Position numbers and translations under genes: made by a program. The notes under the pieces are model-generated. The model saw only the letters and a list, made by a program, of their open reading frames with translations, did no database searches and was not told the DNA's origin. From the NCBI RefSeq assembly GCF_018882215.1, contig NZ_JACVOX010000001.1:124001-188000 (forward strand): a stretch of DNA of 64,000 nt, read 5' to 3'. Source of the stretch: Polynucleobacter sp. AP-Kaivos-20-H2 (GTDB lineage: Bacteria > Pseudomonadota > Gammaproteobacteria > Burkholderiales > Burkholderiaceae). This document shows, piece after piece, positions 46,653-55,579 of the stretch (position 1 is the stretch's first letter; each line of letters starts with the position of its first letter).

Positions 46653-47276
46653 ATGATGATGAAAATAAAATTACTGTTATCGGCAGCGTTTCTCACTGCA
46701 TTCTCTTTCACTGCCTTTGCTCAATCTAGCTTTGATGCTAAGTTTCAAAAAATGATGACTGAAGGCTTTAGGGCTGAAGGTATTGCTGGTTTGGATCGCA
46801 TCAAGCAGGATGAAACACAAAAGTTTTGCTCTGATCCAAAGCTGATGAATACAAAGCAGGGTGCTGCCAAGGCAATTGAAATTCAAAAGCTGAATATGGC
46901 ATCCATCGTTCAGCCTGCTGATGGTAAATATATTGGCGACTGGAAAAATGGTGAGGCAATTGCTCAGAGTGGCCGTGGTGCAACTTGGACTGACAAGCCT
47001 GACACCATCAATGGCGGTGGCTGCTATAACTGTCACGAGATCAATAAAAAAGAAATCTCTTATGGCAACTTGGGCCCAAGTCTTTGGAACTACGGTAAAG
47101 ATCGCGGATACTCCCAAGAGGTAATGGTTTACACGTGGAATCGCATCAACAATTCAAAGGCGTATAACGCTTGCAGTAATATGCCGCGCTTTGGTCATTT
47201 CAAATTATTGACGCAAGAGCAAATGCAGGATGTGATGGCTTTACTCTTGGACCCGCAATCTCCCGTTAATCAATAA
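46653..47276 (+). CDS. soxX: Sulfur oxidation c-type cytochrome SoxX
   Basis: A 207-residue haem subunit of SoxAX. The signal peptide ends near AFAQ (residue 24). One haem motif, CYNCH (124-128), lies in the C-terminal cytochrome domain, and Met177 in NMPRFG is the likely axial ligand. The N-terminal extension before the haem domain is longer than in the shortest SoxX proteins. Three ATGs in tandem (46653, 46656, 46659) follow AAGG; any could be used. Confidence 0.93.
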   Translation: MMMKIKLLLSAAFLTAFSFTAFAQSSFDAKFQKMMTEGFRAEGIAGLDRIKQDETQKFCSDPKLMNTKQGAAKAIEIQKLNMASIVQPADGKYIGDWKNGEAIAQSGRGATWTDKPDTINGGGCYNCHEINKKEISYGNLGPSLWNYGKDRGYSQEVMVYTWNRINNSKAYNACSNMPRFGHFKLLTQEQMQDVMALLLDPQSPVNQ

Positions 47277-47285
47277 TCGATCAGC

Positions 47286-49019
47286 ATGTCGCTTAATCGC
47301 CGGGAATTTATACAAGCCCTAGCCATTGCCTCCGTTGGCGGCATGAGCCTGCAATCTGATTTGGCTTCGGCGCAAACGCAAGCACGATCTTTTTATGATT
47401 TGCCTCGCTTTGGTAACGTGCATTTATTGCACTTCACGGATTGCCATGCCCAACTTCTGCCAGTATATTTTCGTGAGCCTAATGTCAATATCGGGGTAGG
47501 GCCGCAAGCAGGAAAAACACCACACTTAGTTGGCAATTATTTTTTGAAGGCCAATAAGATTGCATCTGCCACGCGTGATGCCCATGCATTTACCTATTTA
47601 GATTTCACAGCTGCAGCTCATCAATACGGTCAAATGGGTGGTTTTGCGCATCTATCGACTCTCATCAAGCAGTTGAAAGCGTCAAGGCCTGGTGCCTTGC
47701 TTCTGGATGGTGGAGATACTTGGCAAGGATCTGGAACTGCACTATGGACGCAGGGCCAGGATATGGTGGATGCAGCCTTGGAGCTTGGTGTAGATGTCAT
47801 GACCGCGCACTGGGAAATGACTCTGGGCGAGAAGCGGGTGATGGAGATTGTGCAAAATGATTTCCAGGACAAGATTTCATTGATTGCGCAAAACATTATC
47901 ACCACAGATTTTGGAGATGAAGTTTTTGCTCCATACGTGATACGCGAGATGAATGGAGTACCAGTAGGGATTATTGGTCAAGCATTTCCTTACACTCCAG
48001 TTGCAAACCCAAGATATTTCACGCCAAATTGGACGTTTGGAATACAAGAGCAGAATCTTCAAAAAACAATTGATCAAGTTCGCCAAAAAGGGGCTAAGGC
48101 AGTTGTATTGCTATCCCATAATGGCATGGACGTTGATCTCAAGTTAGCGTCCAGAGTCAGAGGTTTGGATGCAATTCTTGGTGGCCATACACATGACGGT
48201 GTTCCGGTGCCTGTCAAAGTAAGGAATGCAGGCGGTATTACTCTGGTTACCAACGCAGGATCAAATGGCAAATTTTTGGGCGTCCTTGATTTTGATGTGA
48301 AGGGCGGGAAGGTGGTTGATTTTCGCTACAAACTTCTTCCTGTGTTCTCAAGCCTGATTACGCCGGATGCCAAAATGAGTCAGCTCATTACGAAAATTCG
48401 TCAACCATTCGAAGTGCGCTTAAATGAAAAACTGGCAATGACGGAGGATCTTTTGTATCGTCGCGGTAATTTCAATGGCAGCTTTGATCAACTCATTCTG
48501 GATGGTCTAATGACGCAAAAGAATGCAGAAATTGCGTTCTCGCCTGGCTTCAGGTGGGGTACCTCATTATTGCCCGGTGAAGCGATTACGACAGAGCATC
48601 TAATGGATCAGACGGCCATCACCTATCCATACACTACGGCCTCCAACATGACTGGCGAAAATATCAAGACTATCTTAGAAGATGTGGCTGATAATTTATT
48701 TAATCCTGATCCGTATTATCAGCAGGGCGGCGATATGGTTCGGGTTGGCGGCTTGCAGTACACCATTGATCCTAACGCCACCATGGGTAAGCGCATCTCT
48801 GAAATGAGGCTCAATGGAGTACTTATAGAGGCCGATAAAAACTATCGCGTTGCAGGCTGGGCTCCAGTGAGCGAGGAGGCGAAGGCATTAAATTCAGAGC
48901 CAATCTGGGATCTGATGTCTCGGCACTTAAAAGAGGTGAAGTTGATTAAGCCCAAAAAATTAAATGAGCCAATCATCAAAGGCCTTGCTAATAATCCTGG
49001 CATTGAAGCTATCAAATAA
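47286..49019 (+). CDS. soxB: Thiosulfohydrolase SoxB
   Basis: A 577-residue periplasmic enzyme that hydrolyses the terminal sulfone from SoxY-bound intermediates, releasing sulfate. The Tat signal contains NRREFIQ. The calcineurin-like metal site includes Asp52 and His54 (HFTDCHAQL), then LLDGGDTWQGSG and GGHTHDGVPVP. The C-terminal half is the 5'-nucleotidase domain. It is the last of five core sox genes; soxC and soxD do not follow. Confidence 0.96.
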   Translation: MSLNRREFIQALAIASVGGMSLQSDLASAQTQARSFYDLPRFGNVHLLHFTDCHAQLLPVYFREPNVNIGVGPQAGKTPHLVGNYFLKANKIASATRDAHAFTYLDFTAAAHQYGQMGGFAHLSTLIKQLKASRPGALLLDGGDTWQGSGTALWTQGQDMVDAALELGVDVMTAHWEMTLGEKRVMEIVQNDFQDKISLIAQNIITTDFGDEVFAPYVIREMNGVPVGIIGQAFPYTPVANPRYFTPNWTFGIQEQNLQKTIDQVRQKGAKAVVLLSHNGMDVDLKLASRVRGLDAILGGHTHDGVPVPVKVRNAGGITLVTNAGSNGKFLGVLDFDVKGGKVVDFRYKLLPVFSSLITPDAKMSQLITKIRQPFEVRLNEKLAMTEDLLYRRGNFNGSFDQLILDGLMTQKNAEIAFSPGFRWGTSLLPGEAITTEHLMDQTAITYPYTTASNMTGENIKTILEDVADNLFNPDPYYQQGGDMVRVGGLQYTIDPNATMGKRISEMRLNGVLIEADKNYRVAGWAPVSEEAKALNSEPIWDLMSRHLKEVKLIKPKKLNEPIIKGLANNPGIEAIK

Positions 49020-49043
49020 CCTATAAAGAAATCGCCTAAAAAA

Positions 49044-49499
49044 ATGAATCGACCAAATTATTTCTCAAAGTTGTTAAAACAGGTTTTGGCCGCAATCACT
49101 TTTGCATTTATTGGCATGATTTTTTGTGAGCCTGCCTTAGCCCAAACAAAAGTGGTGTATCACATTGATGATGCTCAGGCGCAAGGCTTAAAAGGATTGC
49201 GCAATATTCGCAATCATCTAGATACGGCACCTCAGGCCAAAATTATTGTCGTGACTCATGCGGCAGGAGTGGATCTGCTGATGGAGGGCGCTAAAGATCA
49301 GAAGAATAATATTGAATATGCCCCATTAGTTTCTGCACTCAAATCCCGTGGAGTGGTATTTGAGGTCTGTGAAATTACCCTAAAGAACCGTAATCTTAAT
49401 AAAAACCAATTCCTATTGGATGCTGACTTCACTTCTTCTGGAGTGGTGAAGATTGCCGATCTGCAGTATGTTGATCATTACGCCTATATAAAGCCCTAA
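49044..49499 (+). CDS. Secreted DsrE-family protein
   Basis: A 151-residue protein with a signal peptide ending near ALAQ (residue 34), followed by a DsrE/DsrF-type alpha/beta fold. The conserved Cys lies in GVVFEVCEITLKNR. Cytoplasmic DsrE proteins pass sulfur as persulfides; periplasmic versions are often found with sox genes. It follows soxB by 24 bases and could accept sulfane sulfur left on SoxYZ. The role is inference. Confidence 0.85.
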   Translation: MNRPNYFSKLLKQVLAAITFAFIGMIFCEPALAQTKVVYHIDDAQAQGLKGLRNIRNHLDTAPQAKIIVVTHAAGVDLLMEGAKDQKNNIEYAPLVSALKSRGVVFEVCEITLKNRNLNKNQFLLDADFTSSGVVKIADLQYVDHYAYIKP

Positions 49500-49529
49500 T
49501 TCTTACTGACACGCAAGTAAAATATAAGA

Positions 49530-50651
49530 ATGAACACTGTTGATATTTCCCTTATTAGTCAGCAAGCATTGTGGGCGACTTTTGTTGTGACTTTGCTGCT
49601 TGGCGCAATTATGCAGCGAACCAGTTTTTGTACTATGGGCGCAATTGCCGATCTATTTGTTATGTCGAATTTATCCAGATTGCGTCAATGGTCTTTGGCT
49701 ATTGGCGTTGCTATCTTAGGAGTGATGTTGTTGGCTTCTTTGGGCTTGATAGATGTTTCTAAGTCCATCTATACCTCTAGTAAATTAATGTATCTCTCTA
49801 TTCTGATTGGTAGCACTCTATTTGGATTGGGGATGGTATTGGCCTCAGGTTGTGGGAGCAAGACGCTGGTTCGAATTGGCGGGGGCAATCTTAAATCGTT
49901 AGTGGTATTTTTGGTGCTGGCCCTTGTCGCATATATGACCTTGCGTGGATTCTTGGCGGTGATTCGCATCAATATGCTGGACGCATTCTTTATCACGCTA
50001 AATTCAAATCAAGACCTACCGAGTATCTTGAGTGCTCAGCTTGGACAGAGCCGCTCAAGCTCGCATCTTTTGCTTGGTTTAATTATCGGTGGTGCTTTTG
50101 TTATGTTTGCACTTTTGGATAAATCATTTTGGACCGCTAAAAATCTCCTTGCTGGTTTTGGCGTTGGATTGGCGATCTGTGCTGTATGGTGGATCTCTGG
50201 CTACTTGGCATTTGTTGCGGAGGATCCCAACACCTTAGAAGAGGTGTTCCTGGCAACCAACTCAGGCAAGATGGAGAGTCTTTCATTCGTGGCTCCCTAT
50301 GCTTATTCGTTGGACTGGCTGATGTTCTACAGCGATACCTCTAAGGTTCTTACTATTGGTGTTGTGGCAGTGTTGGGTATGGTTTGTGGTTCAGCTGGCG
50401 TTGCATTGGCAACAAAAACCTTTCGGTGGGAAACGTTTTTAAACGCAGAAGATACAGCCAACCATTTGGTGGGTGGTGCCTTGATGGGTTTTGGTGGTAT
50501 TACTGCTTTGGGCTGCACCATTGGGCAGGGGCTAAGCGGAATTTCAACATTGGCACTCGGATCTTTTTTAGCCATCCCTGGATTTTTCTTGGGAGCTTAT
50601 CTAGGTTTGCGTTACTTGCAGATGCGTCTTGCCCCAAATCCTTGCGCTTAA
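49530..50651 (+). CDS. YeeE/YedE family transporter (TsuA-like, thiosulfate uptake type)
   Basis: A 373-residue inner-membrane protein with about nine to ten hydrophobic segments. Three Cys residues sit in conserved membrane motifs: Cys34 (RTSFCTMG), Cys108 (ASGCGSKTL) and Cys329 (ALGCTIGQG). The first and third are very like the cysteines that relay thiosulfate in TsuA/YeeE of Spirochaeta and E. coli. It would import thiosulfate or sulfane sulfur. It lies 30 bases after the DsrE-like gene. Confidence 0.86.
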   Translation: MNTVDISLISQQALWATFVVTLLLGAIMQRTSFCTMGAIADLFVMSNLSRLRQWSLAIGVAILGVMLLASLGLIDVSKSIYTSSKLMYLSILIGSTLFGLGMVLASGCGSKTLVRIGGGNLKSLVVFLVLALVAYMTLRGFLAVIRINMLDAFFITLNSNQDLPSILSAQLGQSRSSSHLLLGLIIGGAFVMFALLDKSFWTAKNLLAGFGVGLAICAVWWISGYLAFVAEDPNTLEEVFLATNSGKMESLSFVAPYAYSLDWLMFYSDTSKVLTIGVVAVLGMVCGSAGVALATKTFRWETFLNAEDTANHLVGGALMGFGGITALGCTIGQGLSGISTLALGSFLAIPGFFLGAYLGLRYLQMRLAPNPCA

Positions 50652-50669
50652 TTAGACTGGATATAAGAC

Positions 50670-51107
50670 ATGCAAATTGACTGGTACTCTTTTACACCCA
50701 TACCTTCTTTATTGGGTGGAATGATTCTTGGAGTTGCCGCGGCCCTTTACGTGTTGCTTCATGGGCGCATCCTAGGAATCAGTGGCATTGTTTCTGGTTT
50801 ATTGCATCCCAAATTAACGGATACAGCATGGCGACTTAGCCTCGTATTGGGATTAGTATCAGCCCCATTTATGGCGGCACTGTTTTTTGGAATATTCCCT
50901 GTTGTAGAGATTGAATCTGATTGGATCGCCATTGTGATTGCAGGCCTTCTAGTTGGCTTTGGTGCGCACTACGGATCTGGCTGTACTAGCGGTCATGGCA
51001 TCTGCGGGCTTTCTCGCTTATCACCGCGTTCACTTCTGGCTACACTCTTGTTTATGGGGGCAGGTTTTTTGACTGTTTTTGTTTTGCGTCACCTGATCGG
51101 AGTCTAA
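50670..51107 (+). CDS. YeeE/YedE-type half transporter, first half
   Basis: A 145-residue membrane protein with four hydrophobic segments. GFGAHYGSGCTSGHGICGLSRL, in part, holds Cys105 and Cys112, the signature of the short YeeE (PmpA-like) proteins. It ends one base before the next gene, and the two halves together equal a full YeeE. Sulfur-compound transport is a family-based inference. Confidence 0.85.
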   Translation: MQIDWYSFTPIPSLLGGMILGVAAALYVLLHGRILGISGIVSGLLHPKLTDTAWRLSLVLGLVSAPFMAALFFGIFPVVEIESDWIAIVIAGLLVGFGAHYGSGCTSGHGICGLSRLSPRSLLATLLFMGAGFLTVFVLRHLIGV

Positions 51108-51108
51108 G

Positions 51109-51549
51109 ATGAAAAAACATTTTGGTCTTGTGAGTCAGTATGCAATTGGTGTACTTTTTGGCTGGGGTTTAATCATCTCCGGCATGAGTAATCCTGAGAA
51201 GATATTAGGTTTCCTAGATTTGGCTGGCCCGTGGGACCCATCCCTGGCATTTGTTATGTTGGGTGCAGTGTTAGTTGGGCTTGCCGGTTTTTATGTTGTG
51301 AGCAAAAGATCAGAGGCCTTCTTTGGTGGCGCCTTGCATATTCCTACCCGCAGAGACATCACGAAGCCTCTGATTGTTGGTAGTCTTATTTTCGGTGCGG
51401 GCTGGGGAATTGCTGGTTTTTGCCCGGGGCCAGCCTTGGTTGCCTTGGGTGCCGGGCACCTCAAGGCCTTGGTATTTGTTATTGCCATGATTGTGGGTAT
51501 GGAAATTTGCGAGCGTTTCTTCTCGACCCATAAACAGACTCCCAACTGA
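51109..51549 (+). CDS. YeeE/YedE-type half transporter, second half (DUF6691)
   Basis: A 146-residue membrane protein with four hydrophobic segments. GAGWGIAGFCPGPALVALG holds Cys105, the counterpart of the Cys in the last helices of full-length YeeE. It begins one base after the preceding half and so is certainly co-expressed. Such pairs (PmpAB-like) occur near sulfide and rhodanese genes in many bacteria. Confidence 0.85.
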   Translation: MKKHFGLVSQYAIGVLFGWGLIISGMSNPEKILGFLDLAGPWDPSLAFVMLGAVLVGLAGFYVVSKRSEAFFGGALHIPTRRDITKPLIVGSLIFGAGWGIAGFCPGPALVALGAGHLKALVFVIAMIVGMEICERFFSTHKQTPN

Positions 51550-51607
51550 ACCTGATCAGCCTGATTTAGAATCAACTCTATTGCTATTTATCAAATATAG
51601 AGGGTTT

Positions 51608-51952
51608 ATGAGTCTTCCTATTTCTTGCCATAACGATCAGTTCGGCACTATCGGTCAAATTGAGCCAAGCCATTTGGCTGAAATTGCGGCACAAGGTTAT
51701 AAGAGTGTGATTAATAACCGTCCTGATGGTGAGGGCGGTCCAGATCAGCCAACTAATGCCAGCATTCAAGCTGAAGCAGAAAAGTTGGGCTTAAATTACG
51801 CCTACCTACCAGTTGTGCCTAGTGCAATCAATGTTGATCAAGTAAGGGAGATGGCTCGTTTATTGAGGACCATGCCCGGACCGGTATTAGCATTTTGTCG
51901 CTCTGGTGCGCGCTCTACGAATCTGTATCAACTTGCATTGCAAGTGAAATAG
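51608..51952 (+). CDS. DUF442 / TIGR01244-family sulfurtransferase-phosphatase domain protein
   Basis: A 114-residue cytoplasmic protein of the DUF442 type, with a tyrosine-phosphatase/rhodanese-like loop. Cys97 in AFCRSGARS is the expected nucleophile, and NNRPDGEGGPDQP is the N-terminal signature. The family is often fused to persulfide dioxygenase-like hydrolases and is predicted to move sulfane sulfur. The ATG 51608 is chosen; the longer open frame overlaps the transporter gene. It fits as a cytoplasmic receiver of imported sulfur. Confidence 0.85.
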   Translation: MSLPISCHNDQFGTIGQIEPSHLAEIAAQGYKSVINNRPDGEGGPDQPTNASIQAEAEKLGLNYAYLPVVPSAINVDQVREMARLLRTMPGPVLAFCRSGARSTNLYQLALQVK

Positions 51953-51968
51953 TAGGTTACTGACCCGC

Positions 51969-52388
51969 ATGCGCATCACCATTCCCGAAGATAGAAAGCT
52001 AGTACATGAAATGATCATGCCCATTCGTTGGGGTGATATGGATGCGTATGGACATGTCAACAATACCGTGTACTTTCGGTATATGGAGCAAGCTCGCTGT
52101 GAATGGATTACATCTTTGGGTTATGACGTCGCTCCTGGTCGCGAGTCCATGTCGATGATTAATGGCTTTTGTAATTTCTTTCAACAACTCACTTATCCAG
52201 GCGAATTAATCCTGAAGACTTCGATTGGCGCTGTTGGTAGAACCAGCCTAGATCTCTACACCAGCATGGCGTTGACTACTGCGCCTGAGGTGGAGGCTGC
52301 TATCGGTGGTGCAACCATGGTTTGGGTAGATCTCACTACGAATACATCAGCGCCTTGGCCTGAGCATGTTTTGCAACAGTTGCGCTAG
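51969..52388 (+). CDS. Acyl-CoA thioesterase, 4HBT family
   Basis: A 139-residue hot-dog-fold thioesterase. IRWGDMDAYGHVNNTVYFRYME is the 4HBT/YbgC-FcbJ signature (shown in part by the WGDMD and GHVNN motifs, residues 21-32). It hydrolyses acyl-CoA esters; chain preference is unknown. It sits 16 bases after the DUF442 gene and 6 bases before mnmH, so shared transcription is likely though the functional link is not clear. Confidence 0.9.
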   Translation: MRITIPEDRKLVHEMIMPIRWGDMDAYGHVNNTVYFRYMEQARCEWITSLGYDVAPGRESMSMINGFCNFFQQLTYPGELILKTSIGAVGRTSLDLYTSMALTTAPEVEAAIGGATMVWVDLTTNTSAPWPEHVLQQLR

Positions 52389-52394
52389 TCCCTC

Positions 52395-53468
52395 GTGCAG
52401 CCGATTAATCCTCACATCTTAAAATCTGATCAATTTTTATCTGAGCTAGATCAGTTTGATCTCGTAATTGATGTCAGGTCGCCCGCTGAATTTGCCCTTG
52501 ACCATATTCCAGGCGCAGTGAATTACCCCGTTCTGAATAATGAGGAGCGCGCCACTATTGGTACGCTCTACAAAAAAGAGTCTCCCTTTGCAGCTAAAAA
52601 ATTAGGTGCAGCTTTAGTCTCTAAGAATATTGCTGCACACTTAGAAAACCATTTTCTGGAATTCCCACGTGAGTGGCGCCCATTAATTTATTGCTGGCGC
52701 GGTGGTGAACGTAGTGGGGCGTTTACCCATATTCTTAATCGCATTGGTTGGAAAGCCAAGCAGCTCGAGGGCGGGTATCAGGGCTTTAGAAGAACTGTAA
52801 TCGATGGTCTTGATCAAGCTGCAACCCAATTTACATTCCAGGTGATCTGTGGAATGACGGGCAGTGGCAAAACAAAAGTGCTGCAAGAGATCGGCGCGCT
52901 AGGCGCTCAGATTCTTGATCTAGAAGGCTTGGCCGTTCACCGTGGATCTGTATTGGGTAATGAGCCTAATATCGAGCAGCCATCCCAAAAAGGCTTTGAG
53001 ACTGCGCTCTGGAATGCGTTACGTTCGCTCGATCCAGCTAAGCCTGTATTTGTGGAGTCCGAAAGCAAGAAGGTCGGCGGCTTGCATGTACCTGATGCTT
53101 TGATGGAAAAAATTCGTAATGGTGCTTGCTTTGAATTGAGATCAAGTACGAAGACTCGCGTTTCTTGGTTGATTCGTGAATATCACCACTTCTTAACCGA
53201 TACCGATAATTTCAAACAGAAACTGGCTTTGCTTACTGCGCATTATGGGAAAGTACAGATTGCTAAATGGAATGAATCCATTGATGCGGGTAATTTTCCG
53301 GAGTTAGTGGAAGAGTTATTGGTAAAGCACTACGACCCTTCATATCAATCTTCGATCGTACGCAATTTTCCCCAATACAAGATTGAAAATTTTGTACAAC
53401 TGGAAAATGATAGTGACAAGGCCTTTGCCAAAGCAGCAAAGGCCATCATCAGTAAATCAGGTTCTTAG
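52395..53468 (+). CDS. mnmH: tRNA 2-selenouridine synthase
   Basis: A 357-residue enzyme that converts 2-thiouridine at the wobble position of certain tRNAs to 2-selenouridine through a geranylated intermediate. The N-terminal rhodanese domain carries Cys100 in [11 protein letters not shown]. The P-loop is GMTGSGKT (153-160). Selenophosphate from SelD is the donor, but selD is not in this window. The start is GTG, 6 bases after the thioesterase stop. It ends overlapping the convergent gcdH stop by 4 bases. Also known as selU or ybbB. Confidence 0.93.
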   Translation: MQPINPHILKSDQFLSELDQFDLVIDVRSPAEFALDHIPGAVNYPVLNNEERATIGTLYKKESPFAAKKLGAALVSKNIAAHLENHFLEFPREWRPLIYCWRGGERSGAFTHILNRIGWKAKQLEGGYQGFRRTVIDGLDQAATQFTFQVICGMTGSGKTKVLQEIGALGAQILDLEGLAVHRGSVLGNEPNIEQPSQKGFETALWNALRSLDPAKPVFVESESKKVGGLHVPDALMEKIRNGACFELRSSTKTRVSWLIREYHHFLTDTDNFKQKLALLTAHYGKVQIAKWNESIDAGNFPELVEELLVKHYDPSYQSSIVRNFPQYKIENFVQLENDSDKAFAKAAKAIISKSGS

Positions 53469-54649
53469 CTAAAAGCTTGGATACCAGTTTGCGCACGACC
53501 TAGAATCAAGGCGTGAATATCGTGAGTACCTTCATAGGTGTTCACAACCTCTAAATTCAGCATATGACGTACAACGCCATACTCATCAGAGATGCCGTTA
53601 CCACCATGCATATCGCGTGCCATGCGCGCGATGTCTAATGACTTGCCGCAAGAGTTGCGTTTCATGATGGAGGTGATTTCTGGAGCTGCAATGCCTTCAT
53701 CTTTCATGCGACCTAAGCGCAAGCAACCTTGTAGGCCAAGAGTAATTTCGGTTTGCATATCCGCCAATTTTTTCTGAATCAGTTGATTGGCAGCAAGTGG
53801 CTTACCGAACTGCTTACGGTCCATGGTGTACTGGCGGGCAGCATACCAACACCATTCAGCGGCGCCTAGTGCACCCCAAGCGATACCGTAGCGAGCAGAG
53901 TTTAAGCAAGTGAAGGGACCCTTCAGGCCCTCAACTTCAGGGAATTCATTTTCTGCTGGTACAAATACTTCGTCCATGACGATTTCACCAGTGATGGAGG
54001 CGCGCAGACCCATCTTGCCGCTAATTTTCGGGGCGCTTAAGCCCTTCATGCCCTTTTCTAAAATGTAACCACGAATGATGCCTTCATCATTTTTAGCCCA
54101 CACTACAAATACATCAGCAATCGGAGAGTTGGAGATCCACATCTTCGAGCCCGTTAATGAAAATCCGCCAGGCACTTTCTTGGCGCGAGTAATCATGCCG
54201 CCTGCATCAGAGCCATAGTTTGGCTCCGTTAAACCAAAGCAACCAATCCATTCGCCACTCGCTAATTTAGGGAGGTACTTTTGTTTTTGCGCTTCGCTAC
54301 CAAATTCATTTATGGGAACCATGACTAAAGAAGACTGCACGCTCATCATGGAGCGATAGCCAGAATCCACGCGTTCAATCTCGCGCGCAATTAAGCCGTA
54401 AGAGACATAGTTCAAGTTAGCTCCACCATACTGCTCAGGAATCGTGATGCCTAAGAGGCCAAGCTCGCCCATTTCTCGGAAGATGGCTGGGTCGGTTGTT
54501 TCGTTGCGATAAGCATCGTGAATGCGGGGCATCAGGCGCCCTTGAGCGTATTCAGCAGCTGCGTCACGAATCATGCGCTCCTCTTCGGTTAGCTGGGTAT
54601 CCAGAAGAAGGGGGTCCGCCCAGTTAAAGCTGGCCTTACTTTTGCTCAT
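53465..54649 (-). CDS. gcdH: Glutaryl-CoA dehydrogenase (acyl-CoA dehydrogenase family)
   Basis: A 394-residue FAD enzyme that oxidises and decarboxylates glutaryl-CoA to crotonyl-CoA in lysine, tryptophan and benzoate catabolism. The N-terminal [18 protein letters not shown] is typical of Gcd[18 protein letters not shown] binds flavin, and [17 protein letters not shown] holds the catalytic Glu. Electrons leave via ETF to the ETF-quinone oxidoreductase encoded at 59132-60802. Divergent from the queuosine transporter gene with 105 bases between. Confidence 0.92.
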   Translation of the reverse strand: MSKSKASFNWADPLLLDTQLTEEERMIRDAAAEYAQGRLMPRIHDAYRNETTDPAIFREMGELGLLGITIPEQYGGANLNYVSYGLIAREIERVDSGYRSMMSVQSSLVMVPINEFGSEAQKQKYLPKLASGEWIGCFGLTEPNYGSDAGGMITRAKKVPGGFSLTGSKMWISNSPIADVFVVWAKNDEGIIRGYILEKGMKGLSAPKISGKMGLRASITGEIVMDEVFVPAENEFPEVEGLKGPFTCLNSARYGIAWGALGAAEWCWYAARQYTMDRKQFGKPLAANQLIQKKLADMQTEITLGLQGCLRLGRMKDEGIAAPEITSIMKRNSCGKSLDIARMARDMHGGNGISDEYGVVRHMLNLEVVNTYEGTHDIHALILGRAQTGIQAFS

Positions 54650-54754
54650 TGCTTTGGCATCCTATATTTCATTTTTGTCTTGATTTTTAGCTGCTTCCTG
54701 CGAATTTTCAGGAATGCAGATATTCTTATTTCTATTATCCATTTTTCTTGACTT

Positions 54755-55465
54755 ATGGACTTGCCTAGACCTCGCCACCGCTATTACGACCTGATTTTGG
54801 CTGCCTTTGTGGTGGTCTTGCTCTGTTCAAACTTTATTGGTGCCGGTAAAGCAGCTGTGGTTGATTTGCCTTACTTTGGATCCGTGCCTTTTGGTGCAGG
54901 CATTTTGTTCTTCCCCATCTCCTATTTCTTCGGCGATATTCTGACTGAGGTTTATGGCTATGCCTATGACCGGAGGGCAGTTTGGACTGGATTTGCAGCC
55001 CTTGCATTTGCGGCAATCATGGCTCAGATAGTGATTGCCTTACCAGTGGCGCCTGGAACCTATATGAGCAATTACCAACAGGGGTTAGAAACCGTCTTTG
55101 GAAACTCTTGGCGTATCGCCTTAGCTTCCATGTTCTCCTTTTGGTGCGGCAGTCTGGTGAATAGCTATGTTCTGGCGAAGATGAAAATCATGACCCAAGG
55201 ACGCTTTCTCTGGATGCGGACGATTGGCTCGACAGCGGTAGGGGAGTTGGTCGACTCTTCTTTCTTCTATATGTTGGCGTTCTATGGCATCTGGCCTACC
55301 CATGAAGTCATTCAGGTAGCGCTGGCCCAATATGTCCTTAAGACTACTTGGGAGGTTCTAGCAACCCCCATGACCTATTGGGTTGTGAACTTCCTCAAGC
55401 GCAAGGAAAACGAGGATTTTTACGATATTCATACGAATTTCACCCCATTTAGGGTCAAAGTCTAA
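54755..55465 (+). CDS. yhhQ: Queuosine precursor transporter
   Basis: A 236-residue inner-membrane protein of the VUT family (DUF165) with about six helices. FPISYFFGDILTEVYGY is the family signature; SFWCGSLVNSYVLAKMK and STAVGELVDSSFF follow. The family imports preQ0 or preQ1 for queuosine. I looked for a preQ1 riboswitch in the 105 bases upstream and saw none. Confidence 0.92.
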   Translation: MDLPRPRHRYYDLILAAFVVVLLCSNFIGAGKAAVVDLPYFGSVPFGAGILFFPISYFFGDILTEVYGYAYDRRAVWTGFAALAFAAIMAQIVIALPVAPGTYMSNYQQGLETVFGNSWRIALASMFSFWCGSLVNSYVLAKMKIMTQGRFLWMRTIGSTAVGELVDSSFFYMLAFYGIWPTHEVIQVALAQYVLKTTWEVLATPMTYWVVNFLKRKENEDFYDIHTNFTPFRVKV

Positions 55466-55490
55466 GCAAGACCACGGGCTTCCTGCCAAC

Positions 55491-55539
55491 AAAGACCTCT
55501 AAGCCGTTAAAATAACGGTCTTTGCCCCGAAATTCGGGG
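55491..55539 (+). promoter_or_regulatory. Tandem hairpin leader upstream of ybiT
   Basis: Three pairings are possible: AAAGACC (55491-55497) with GGTCTTT (55517-55523); CCGTTA (55504-55509) with TAACGG (55513-55518); and CCCCGA (55525-55530) with TCGGGG (55534-55539). The first two share bases 55517-55518 and exclude each other. It could be a terminator/anti-terminator switch or an end-of-yhhQ terminator plus a leader hairpin. Confidence 0.5.
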
Positions 55540-55579
55540 GTAACTATCTAATTGAATTTCAGAAAGCTAGAAAACATCC

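Noticed and set aside
54650-54754. preQ1 riboswitch before the queuosine transporter gene
   Set aside because: No matching stem-loop plus A-rich tail pattern is visible in this stretch.
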